Below are positions 1 to 12,000 of a DNA stretch of 64,000 nucleotides, piece by piece. The DNA lies in NCBI GenBank assembly GCA_030674185.1, contig CM060312.1, positions 5,539,528-5,603,527 of the forward strand. The letters run 5' to 3'. A program made the position numbers and the translations under genes. This DNA comes from Monoplex corrugatus (lineage: Eukaryota; Mollusca; Gastropoda; Littorinimorpha; Ranellidae). Below the pieces are notes generated by a model. The model did not search any database. It saw nothing but the letters and a program-made list of their open reading frames with translations, and was not told the origin of the DNA. Numbering within the stretch: position 1 is the stretch's first letter; each line of letters begins with the position of its first letter.

Positions 1-244
1 TCCAGTCTCATGCATACATCAAGAACATAACCAGCATCAGTGGCCTAAATATTCAAGAAATCGTTCACAAAAGTCAAGACTGAGGGGCCTTGGGGTAGGT
101 GATAGTGTCAAAGAGTGCAGCGGCCAACACTGAACCCGTTGATGTCGACAGGTGAGACTGGCGAGACATACCATGTTGGAGTGAAGTATCAGTCTGCGTT
201 GTCTGTGTTTGTTTGTATTGGTTTGTTTTTTCTTCTTTCACCAG

Positions 245-281
245 GGTTTCGCTGAGGCCATGGCTTACATCGCTGCACAAG
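245..281 (+). CDS. RPTP exon a: D1, GF..AYIAAQ
   Basis: This 37-base exon starts in phase 0 after TTTCACCAG and ends in phase 1 before GTGAGT. It reads [12 protein letters not shown] and corresponds to the GYxxxxAYIATQG block in PTP domains, which packs near the catalytic cleft. Ala replaces the usual Thr of ATQG. The split Gly codon is completed by the next exon. The D1 sequence before this, including the pTyr-recognition loop, is outside the window. Confidence 0.8.
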
Positions 282-1441
282 GTGAGTGTTCCCATTCTTG
301 GTTTATTTCTTGTAGTTATTGTATGCTTCCATTCTTGTTGTATTGATCTATTGTATGCTTGCATTTTGGTTTATTTGTTGTATATATTTATTGCATGTAT
401 TTATTTTGTTTATATATTTACTTATTGCATCTATTGATTGTAGTTATTTGTGTTTCATCACAGAAGATTTACCGTGTGAAATTCGGGCTGCTCTCTGTGG
501 GGAGAGCTCATTGCCACAGTGCAGGGCCACCATTTTCTGTACGCTTGTGTTTCTGTTTACCAGTGAAAGTGGATTTTTACTACAGAATTTTTGTCGGAAC
601 AGTTTTCTTACCCTGAAATCGTCAACATGCTCTGAGTGCATACTACACCTTGTGTTTATTGTGTCATCTGAAAGACTAGCGCCTCGACCACCACTTAAGA
701 TATTGTGGTAATATGGGGGGAAAAATCCCTGTCGAAGGTGAGTCAAAAAGTAATGCCTTTCTATTTATATCAGACAAAGTTTTTGATAAAATTACCTGAA
801 ATGTTGCTCAGTTACAAATGATTATAACTGTTACAGACTGAAATATTGCACTCAGAGAGGTTACCTTTGTGCTCACTTTTTTTTTCCTTCCATTTTCTAC
901 ACCACCTTAATGACCACAGAAGCTGGCACAGTTTTTATAATGAGATGATGATGATGTCGATGAGGATGATAATGATGATGCTATGAAGTTCCATCTAGGA
1001 TTGAGACTGCATGACAGGGCTGCACTCTGTGCTTACTATCATAATATTATATAAATATATCCTGGCGTCAACCAGGCCCAAGAGATACAGACACCTGCAG
1101 TGCTGGTCAGAAGATTTGAGCAACACCCTCATTGACTCATCCGTGAAGTGGATGAGACTCAACTCTGTGGTCCCAGTCTTCCCAATGATCCCATAGCACA
1201 CCCATCTCTGAGTATGAGCTGTTTAGAGCCGAAAAATCCCACAATGATTTTTGAAGGGACTGATGGGGAGTCGAACCCACGCACTAATCATTACACCACG
1301 GTGATTGGTCAGTGATGATTTTTTTGATGTTGTTGGTTGCAGGACCGCTGCCTGACACGCTGGAAGACTTCTGGTGCATGATTTGGTCTGAAGGGTGCAG
1401 CAAGATTGTCATGCTGACCAACCTGTGTGAAGGCAACAAGG

Positions 1442-1477
<36 letters not shown>

Positions 1478-1665
1478 TATATGTGCGTGTGTGTGTTTGT
1501 GTGGGATGTGTGTGTGTTTGTATATGTGCGTGTGTGTGTTTGTGTGGGATGTGTGTGTGTGTGTGCATGTGTGTGTGTGTGTGAGTGTGTTTGTGTGTGT
1601 TTGTATATGTGCGTGTGTGTGTTTGTGTGGGATGTGTGTGTGTTTGTGTGGGATGTGTGTGTGTA

Positions 1666-1715
<50 letters not shown>

Positions 1716-3091
1716 CTCATGTATCTATATGCATGTGTGAGTGTGTGCAGAGATTTTTAAAACCTGTTTTTCAACAGATTTCCACCAAAATTGGGTAAAA
1801 TACGTAGACTACAAAGGAGTTTAAATCTTGTGAATCTCAAAACAGAAATTTCAGAGGCATTGTGCAGATGACCCAAACAAATTATGAAATGTTTCTGGGT
1901 TACTGTTACAAACCTGTGTGTGACTGCAAGGCATTTTTTTTTTAATGAATACAGACATAGAAACTTCTGGCTTTTTTGGAGATCATCTCTTTTTTTGAGA
2001 TGGGGGGGGGGGGGGGGGGGGAGAGAATCATCGCATTTAGAGAGATTGTCTTTATGCTCACTTTTTTTTTTTGGTCCCATTCTCTACACCATCTTAATGG
2101 CCACAGAAGCTGGCACAGTTTTTACAGTACGATGATGATTTTGACAATGAAGATGATAATCATGATGCTATGGAGTTCCATCTAGGATTGAGATCGCTTG
2201 ACAGGGCTGTACTCTGCACTTATGTCATAATAATATTCCTGGCATCAGCCAGGCCCTAGAGATACACGTACCTGCAGTGTTGGTCAAAATATTTTAGCAA
2301 CACCCTCAGTGATGCATCCGTGAAATGGATGAGATTTAACTTTGTGGTCTCAGTGCCTTGCTGCATGGCGTTGGTGATTATGGACTTCCATCTGTCTCTA
2401 TCTCTTGTTGCCTCAAGCATCTCTTCCACCTTCCCTGTCTTCAGCCACTCTGCAAGTCCGTCTAGCATATTCTCCCTGGGTCTACCCGGTGCTCTCCTTC
2501 CCTCCAGCTTTCCTGTTGTGACCAGGTGCTCCAATTCCTCTTTTTTCATAAAATGGCCTATGAATGTTGCCTGCCTTTTCCTAATCTTCCTTATGAGAGA
2601 TCTACTTGTGTCTGCCTCCATCAAGACTGTCTCGTTTGTTTTCTTTGCTGTCCATGGAACTCTCAACATCCTTCTCAGAAACCACATCTCGGCTGCCTCA
2701 ATCTTGTTCTGGCTTTGCTTGTTGACTGTCCACGCCTCACAACCATATAACATTATTGGTTCTATATAACATTCAAGAACTCTCTTCCTGATGTTAATTG
2801 ATAGGCATTTGTTGGTAAGAATGCTTTCCATCTTCTCGAATGTTGTTTTGGCTTGGCCGATTCTGTTGGCTATTTCTGATGCATGATGTAGAGACAGGGA
2901 AAGTCCAAAAGTGTGTGTCCCATCCAGCCAGGTTGCTGGCCACGGTTTCAGGTCAAGTGTGAGCGGTACTGGCCAGAGAATGAAGGGGACAGTCAGACGT
3001 TTGGCTCTTACACCATCGTCACCGGCAAGGTCACACAGAAAGCCCACTTCGTCCATCGAGTTTTGAGCGTCACCAAGCTTGCTGACCAGGT

Positions 3092-3126
<35 letters not shown>

Positions 3127-3285
3127 TGTGTCTGTGTCTGTGTGTGTGTGTGTGTTGTGTGTGTGTGTCTGTGTGTGTGTGTCTGTGTGTGTGTGTGTGT
3201 GTCTGTGTCTGTGTTGGAATGGGTGTTTGCGTTTCTCTGTATGTGTGTGTGTGTTCTGACTGTAGATGGAATGGTTCAGTGTGTG

Positions 3286-3319
<34 letters not shown>

Positions 3320-3924
3320 ATTCTGGAAATGTTGATGGATAGTTTCATTTGTGTGTGTGCGTGTGTGTGTGTGTGTGTGTGTTGTGTGTGTTGTGTGTGT
3401 CTGTGTGTATTGGTGAATAATGCCAGAAAAATGTATCTGTAATATTCCCTTAGATTATGCTCATCTGTGTGTGTGTCATGCATATGTGTCCTTGTGTGAG
3501 CACATGGTTTTGTATATGCTTTGTTATGTGTGTGTACACAAGCACATTTGTGTGTGCATGCGTAGATATGTGTGAGTGTTTATCACATTAGTCTTTTGTA
3601 TGAGGCGATAAATTGAGGTTCTGAGTACAGTAAGCAATTAGTACATGTTAGTGCATGTTAATGATCCCATGGCAACAGAAAGGTTGTCCATGGAGAAATT
3701 CATAGGCAAAGAAACATACAAGGAAAAGAAAAAAAAAATATGAGCGCTGTATCATGGCAAAAGGAAAAGCTTAGTGAATTTCATACAGGAATTTTGTTTA
3801 ACACCTCACTTAGAAAATCTTCTTGGAAGTTTTCTTTGTACTCATATTTTTTGTTGTCCATTTTCTTTGCGACCTTACTAGCCACTAAGATGGCACAGTT
3901 TTTACAATGTAGTGGTGGTGGTGG

Positions 3925-3964
<40 letters not shown>

Positions 3965-6797
3965 AGATGATGATAGATCATAATAGATGATAGATAATGA
4001 TGATGATGATGATGATAGGATTGAAACTGTAACGGCATATAGTTCCATCCAAGATTGAGACTAGCATGACAGGGCTGTATTCTTTGCTTACTATCTTACT
4101 ATAAGCTGATGTCATCCAGGCCTGAGGGAGATGGACACTTGCTGTGTTGATCTGGAGATTTAAGAACACCGTCAATGACGCATCTGTATGATGGATGAGA
4201 CTCGAACTGTGTATCCCAGCTTTCCCATTGAGCCCTTATCACGCTCAGCTCTGGGTAGAAGCCAGTTGGAAACAAAAAGTCCCACAGTGATTTTGACAGG
4301 ACTAATGGGGATTCAAATACACAACCTTCCAATTGATAATCCAACACACTAACCACAGTGGCTGACTCATGCAGGAAAATTCTGTTGTTACTAAGATACT
4401 GGTCCAATCAAATAATAGTAATAATAACAATAATTACAGTATTTATATAACGCCAAATCTTGACAGTTCAAACAAAGGGGCGTCCACGTACCAGACATAC
4501 GCGTACCTTTCAAGATGCGAAAAAAACAAGTTTTTGTACGTGTGTTTATGAGTTCGTGCACAGATGTATGTGCGTGTGGGATGAACGTGCGTGCATACCT
4601 GTGAACAGAGCCAGAGGGGTGATGTGTGTCGGGAGGTCCATCAGTTCCACTTCACGGCCTGGCCTGACCATGGAGTCCCTGTCCTGTGGCCCTCTTACAG
4701 TTCTGGTCCTATGTCACGTTACAGCCTGCACAGCTGGGGGGACCTCAACTGGTTCACTGCAGGTGTGTGTGCGTGTGTGTGTGTGTGTGTGGTGTGGTGT
4801 GGTGTGGTGTGTGTGTGTGGTGTGGTGTGTGTGGTGTGTGGTGTGGTGTGTGCGTGTGTGTGTGTGAGGGGGGGGCCTCAATTGGTTCACTGCAGGTGTG
4901 TGTGTGTGTGAGGGGGGGGCCTCAACTGATTCACTGCAGAGGTGTGTGAGGGGGGGGGGGCCTCAACTGATTCACTGCAGGTGTGTGTGTGTGTGTGTGT
5001 GAGGGAGGGCCTCAGCTGATTCACTGCAGGTGTGTGTGTGTGAGGGGGGCCTCAGCTGATTCACTGCAGGTGTGTGTGTGTTTTGAGGGGGGGCCTCAAC
5101 TGGTTCACTGCAGATGTGTGTGTGTGTGAGGGGGGGCCTCAACTGATTCACTGCAGGTGTGTGTGTGTGTGAGAGAGGGGGGGGGGGGGCTCAACTGATT
5201 CACTGCAGGTGTGTGTGTGAGGGGGGGCCTCAACTGGTTCACTGCAGGTGTGTGTGTGTGGGGGGGGCCTCAGCTGATTCATTGCAGAGGTGTGGGGGGG
5301 GGGGGGGGCTCAACTGATTCACTGCAGGTGTGTGTTGTGAGGGGGGGGGGCTCAGCTGATTCACTGCAGATGTGTGGTAGTGTGAGGTGTGTGGAGGGGG
5401 GGGCCTCAACTGGTTCACTGCAGGTGTTGTGTGTGTGAGGGGGGGGGCCTCAACTGGTTCACTGCAGGTGTGTGTGTGAGGGGGGGACCTCAACTGGTTC
5501 ACTGCAGGTGTGTGAGGGGGGACCTCAACTGGTTCACTGCAGAGGTGTGTGGAGGGGGGCCTCAACTGGTTCACTGCAGGTGTGTGTGTGTGAGGGGGGA
5601 CCTCAACTGGTTCACTGCAGGTGTGTGTGTGTGTGTGAGGGGGGACCTCAACTGTTTCACTGCAGGTGTGTGTGTGTGGGGGGGGGCCTCAACTGGTTCA
5701 CTGCAGGTGTGTGTGTGTGTGAGGGGGGCCTCAACTGGTTCACTGCAGGTGTGTGTGTGTGATGAGGGGGGGCCTCAACTGGTTCACTGCAGGTGTGTGT
5801 GTGAGGGGGGGGCCTCAACTGGTTCACTGCAGATGTGTGTGTGTGGGGGGGGGGGGGGGCTTCAGCTGATTCACTGCAGAGGTGTGTGTGTGTGTGTGAG
5901 GGGGGGGCCTCAACTGATTCATTGCAGAGGTGTGTGTGGTGTGTGTGGGGGGGTGGGCCTCAACTGGTTCACTGCAGTGTGTGTGTGTGTGTGGGGGGGG
6001 GGGGGGCTCAGCTGATTCACTGCAGGTGTGTGTGTGTGTGAGGGGGGGCTCAACTGATTCACTGCAGGTGAGTGTGTGTGTGTGTGTGTGTGAGAGAGAG
6101 GGGAAGGGGGGCTCAACTTGTTCACTGCAGTTATGTGTGTGTGATGGGGGGGGGGAGGGGGCTCAACTGATTCACTGCAAGTATGTGTGTGTGATAGGGG
6201 GAGGGGACTCAACTGATTCATTGCAGGTATGTGTGTGTGATGAGGGGGGGGGGAGGGGGATCAACTGATTCACTGCAGGTATGTGTGTGTGATAGGGGGA
6301 GGGGACTCAACTGATTCATTGCAGGTATGTGTGTGTGATGGGGGGGGGGGGGGGAGGGGGCTTAACTGATTCACTGGGGATATGTGTGTGTGATAGGGGG
6401 AGGGGGCTCAACTGATTCACTGCAGGTATGTGTGTGTGATGGGGGGGGGGGAGGGGGGCTCAACTGATTCACTGCAGGTATGTGTGTGTGATAGGGGGGG
6501 AGGGGGCTTAACTGATTCACTGCAGGTATGTGTGTGTGATGGGGGAGGGGGCTCAACTGATTCACTGCAGGTATGTTGTGTGATAGGGGGGAGGGGGCTT
6601 AACTGATTCACTGCAGGTATGTATGTGTGATGGGGGAGGGGGGTCAACTGGTTCACCGCAGGTATGTATGTGTGATGGGGGGGAGGGGGCTTAACTGGTT
6701 CACTGCAGGTATGTGTGTGTGATGGGGGGGAGGGGGCTCAACTGGTTCACTGCAGGTATGTGTGTGTCAGGGGGAGGGGGCTTAACTGGTTCGCTGC

Positions 6798-6852
<55 letters not shown>

Positions 6853-8203
6853 GTTGTTGTTGTTGAACCAATGTGACTGCCAGCGTTCAAGCAAATAAGA
6901 ACCAGAAAAACAAAAAAATGGAAGTAGAACGCATATTTAATACAATTAAACAAGACAGACACAAATTTTTGGCCAAGGTCAGCAGTATGCAAAAGAAAAA
7001 AAAAGAAAAAAAAAAAAAATAAATAAATGCAAATGCACAAAACAACAAAAAAACAAAACAAACAAACAAAAAACAGTAGATAACTTCCCAAAAGTTGCAT
7101 GCTGCAGAAAAAAAAAAGACATCTGCCATTTTCTCTTGCCGCAGGCTACATTCGGCAAATTGTCTACTGTTTTTGCTTGCTAAGTGTTGTGCATTTATTC
7201 TTTTTTGTCTTTTACGTATGCTTGACAAAGGCCCATTGGATGAAAATTTGTACTTTTTCTGGCTCATGCTTGTTGTTTTTTTTGTTGTTGTTTTTTTTGT
7301 CTTAATAAAAGTAGGATAGCAGTTTCAGGTATGCAAGCTAACCCTGTGATGATATTGATACCTTAATAAAGGTTCATTTCATTTCATGACAAGTAGAATA
7401 GCATCCCTGGGATGGGAACGAATTCCATTTCCACTGATGCCACAGATGGTGAAGATCCAAAATGATGATGGTGTAATCCCAAGTCTGTGCTTAAACCTTG
7501 GGTGCTGGAAGGGTCTTGAGGTCCTACTGTTTATGGATAGAACCTATGCCCCTTGTGTTCTCAGCATGGCCTCAAACCAGCTGAACTCATGGGACTCACT
7601 AACACTTTGGCCATTTTGAGGATCGAATCCACAACAGCTGTGTTACTAGCATGGCACTGTGACCAATATATTTTTGGGGAGGCAGGTTAGCTTGTAGTGT
7701 ATGTTTTTCAGTGTAGGTGTAGTGTACGTGTTTGTATGAGTGTATGGTGTGGTGTAAAACGTAGTGTGTGTATGTGAGTACAGTGAGAGTTCAAAATGTG
7801 TTTGTCAGTACAATGAGGGTTAAAAACGTAATGTATGTGAGTACAATGAGGGTGTAAAATGTAGTGTATGTGAGTACAATGAGGGTGTAAAACGTAGTGT
7901 GTGTATGTGAGTACAATGAGGGTTTAAAATGTATTGTACATGAGTACAATGAGGGTTTAAAATGTAGTGTGTGTGAGTACAATGAGGGTCTAAAACGTAG
8001 TGTATGTAAGTACAGTGAAAGTGTAAAGTGCAGTGTGTGTGTGTGTGTGAGTACAGTGAGGGTGCAAAACATAGCGCATGGAAAACGTAGTGTATGTGTG
8101 TGAGTGCAATAATGGTGTAAAATGTAGTGCTTGTGAGTACAATGAGAGTGTAAAACTTACTAAATGTATGTGTGTTGAGAGTGTAAAATGTAGTGTGTGT
8201 ATG

Positions 8204-8239
<36 letters not shown>

Positions 8240-8579
8240 TTTATTTGTATAGCGCATATTCCATATAAAAACATGCTCCCAGCGCTTTACATTTCGCAAG
8301 AAAGGCAAAAGGTGATAAAAATGTTCACAATTACATACACAATAAGATAACAACAAACATTAAAGCTATACAAGTAAGAAGACACATAAGAAACCACAGA
8401 ATATTAAAATTTAAACACTGACTTATGTTATGAAGAAAGATTAACAGATTTTTCATATGAATAAAGAGGCATACTGTGTTTATATATTGCTGCGCGTGTG
8501 TGCTTGCGTACATGTGTGTGTGTGTGTGTGCGTGCGTGTGCGTTGCTGTGCGTGTGTGTGTTTGTAAGAGTGTGTGTGT

Positions 8580-8627
<48 letters not shown>

Positions 8628-9030
8628 GTGTGTGTGTGTGTGTGTGTGTGTGCGTGCATGTGTGTATGTGTGTGTGTGTGTGTGTGTGTGAGTGTGTGCG
8701 TGTGCTATGTTTGCATGCGTGTGTGTGTTTATGCACGCAATAGTTGTACATAAAATTATAACCAGTATTTTGAATGAAGATAAAAACAGAAAAATTCTAA
8801 TCCATATACAGGAAAAACATTATAACTTCAGTATTACAGCATTAACACCTTGACAATCAAAATTACCTCACAAATTATAAACTATTCGCATATCATACAT
8901 CACAATTTACATACAAACAAAGATTTAAAAAAGTTTCTTAAAGTATTTCAGTCTCTTTCCCACTCAATTTCTCCCCTATCCCCTCCTCAGCTGTACACAT
9001 ACAGTGATACACACACACACACACACACAC

Positions 9031-9093
<63 letters not shown>

Positions 9094-12000
9094 CACACAC
9101 ACACATCACATGCACGCACACACACACCTTGCTCTATAGGCCCTTATACAAAATACTGTTATACAGGCAGGAGAGATTAGTCTGATGACAGACTTGCAAA
9201 CTAAGGCTCTTCAAGTTAGATGAGTTTGAAAGAGGTGGGTTTTCAGGTGCCGTTTGAAGGTTGAGAAACACTTAGTTTTTCTGAGAGACAGTGGTAGAGA
9301 GTTCCATACATTTGGGCCAAAGACAGAGAAAGATTTTTTACCAAAGGTGTCTAGAGAGAAGCGAGGAACAGTCAACAGTGAGGTGTCAGAAGAGCGGAGC
9401 GTTCGAGAAGGTTTGTAACCCTGCAGGAGGATGGCAAGATAGGATGGCATGTTCTCATGATAGATACACTGAAAGCAGAGACAGGCAACTTTATATTGAA
9501 TCCTAGCCTTTACCGGGAGCCAATGAAGTGTTCTAAGCAGAGATTTTGCACTCTCACGCCTGGGCTTGCGGGGAACAAGGCGAGCCGCGTGGTTCTGTAT
9601 GCACTGAAGTTTAGATAGTTGATTGTCATGGAGACCTGCGAATAGAGAGTTACAATAGTCCAGTCTAGATAGTATGAAAGAGACAGCAAGCTTGTTGGTA
9701 GCATCAGTGGAATACAGTAAGAGTGTAAGATGTGTTGTGTGTATGTGAATACAGTAAGAGTGTAAAGTGTGTTGTGTGTATGTGAATACAGTAAGAGTGT
9801 AAAGTGTGTTGTGTGTATGTAAATACAGTAAGAGTGTAAGATGTGTTGTGTGTATGTGAATACAGTAAGAGTGTAAGATGTGTTGTGTGTATGTGAATAC
9901 AGTAAGAGTGTAAAGTGTGTTGTGTGTATGTGAATACAGTAAGAGTGTAAAATGTGTTGTGTGTATGTGAATACAGTAGAGTGTAAAGTGTGTTGTGTGT
10001 ATGTAAATACAGTAAGAGTGTAAGATGTGTTGTGTGTATGTGAATACAGTAAGAGTGTAAGATGTGTTGTGTGTATGTGAATACAGTAAGAGTGTAAAGT
10101 GTGTTGTGTGTATGTGAATACAGTAAGAGTGTAAAGTGTGTTGTGTGTATGTGAATACAGTAAGAGTGTAAAGTGTGTTGTGTGTATGTGAATACAGTAA
10201 GAGTGTAAGATGTGTTGTGTGTATGTGAATACAGTAAGAGTGTAAAGTGTGTTGTGTGTATGTGAATACAGTAAGAGTGTAAAGTGTGTTGTGTGTATGT
10301 AAATACAGTAAGAGTGTAAAGTGTGTTGTGTGTATGTAAATACAGTAAGAGTGTAAAATGTGTTGTGTGTATGTGAATACAGTAAGAGTGTAAAGTGTGT
10401 TGTGTGTATGTGAATACAGTAAGAGTGTAAGATGTGTTGTGTGTATGTGAATACAGTAAGAGTGTAAGATGTGTTGTGTGTATGTGAATACAGTAAGAGT
10501 GTAAAATGTGTTGTGTGTATGTGAATACAGTAAGAGTGTAAAGTGTGTTGTGTGTATGTGAATACAGTAAGAGTGTAAAGTGTGTTGTGTGTATGTGAAT
10601 ACAGTAAGAGTGTAAAATGTGTGTATATGGGTACGATGAGGATGCAAAACATAGTGTATGTGAATTCAGTGAGGGTGTCATACATAGTGTATGTATGTGA
10701 GTACAATGAGAGTGTTAAATGTAGTGTATGTATGTGAGTACATTGAACGTACAGAACATATGTATATGTGTTGTGCAGTGCGGGCATAGGGCGCACAGGG
10801 ACGTACATAGCGCTGGACATGCTGACCCACCAGGCAGACACCACAGGCAAGGTGTCCATCTTCCCCACCGTGCGCCGCATGAGGAAACAGCGTGTGAACA
10901 TGGTGCAGACTGTGGTGAGGAGTGAGCAAGTCAGTTAGCGTGATGAGTAATGTACTGGACGATGCTGAGCACAATAACCAAGTTGGTTAGGGTGTTGGAC
11001 TTCCAGGCACATGATGAGTGCCTACTGGACGATCTGAGCACAATAACCAAGTTGGTTAGGGTGTTGGACTTCCAGGCCATGATGAGTGCCGTACTGGACG
11101 ATCCTGAGCACAATAACCAAGTTGGTTAGGGTGTTAGACTTCCAGACACATGAGTGCCATACTGGACGATCCTGAGCACAATAACCAAGTTGGTTAGGGT
11201 GTCGGACTTCCAGACACATGATGAGTGCCATACTGGACGATCCTGAGCACAATAACCAAGTTGGTTAGGGTGTCGGACTTCCAGGCACAGGGTTAAAGTT
11301 CGACCCTGCCTGAAGTCCCTGGTGAGTAAAGGGGGAGGTTATTTTGATCTTCCAAGTCAGCTTATGTGCAGACCCTGCTCAGTGTTCCTGGTGACTAAAG
11401 GGTTTAGATATAAATTTCATTTCTGATCTCCCAGGTAAACAAATGTGCGAGCCTGCTGAGTGCATGATACCCGTTCCAGTGTGTGATAGGTGGACTACCT
11501 GCCATAAGGATGTAACTGCCTTCAACATTCCATTTGAGACATTCCATTTAGCAGTAGTTTTGATATTATGCGCTTGAAGATCATCAGATGCATGTGTTGA
11601 GTAACCTGTAGACCATGTATTTGTCAGATGGTTCAGTTATTGACATGATGGAAATGTCATGTTAGACTACTGCTACTTCTTCACCATGACTCACGAGCAT
11701 TAGTTTTGATCTGATCATCATTGCTGGTCTCCTGCACTATTCTCCCTCTGCCATACAACTTTAAGTCGGCAGGTGTGACAGCATCTTTGGAATATTATTC
11801 CAGGCACAGCTCATTCTCTACTGTAGGTTCTGTTCCATGTGTGAAGCGCTTGCTGTGCACCAGACCTTGCTATGTGATTTCATCCAAAAGACTAGCGCCC
11901 ATGGCCACCTTTCAAAGGCACATCTTTATTCAGTAGGCCACTGCACATCTTTTTTGTGTATGCACATGTATGATATGTGTGTAAGGTGCTCAAGACATGT

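Noticed and set aside
5389..6015. Repeat ORF containing many GPQLVHC motifs
   Set aside because: It is the exon d minisatellite read in several frames; the motif is a copy of the exon end and not a separate protein.
9211..10901. Minus-strand ORFs of 325 to 478 codons
   Set aside because: The repeated part is the 37-bp minisatellite. Only the C-terminal ~160 codons of one ORF are real, as a LINE reverse transcriptase remnant.
10980..11300. A functional tRNA gene in the AAGTTGGTTAGGGTGTTGGA units
   Set aside because: Units lack a matching acceptor stem and most lack a B box; the context is a SINE head array.
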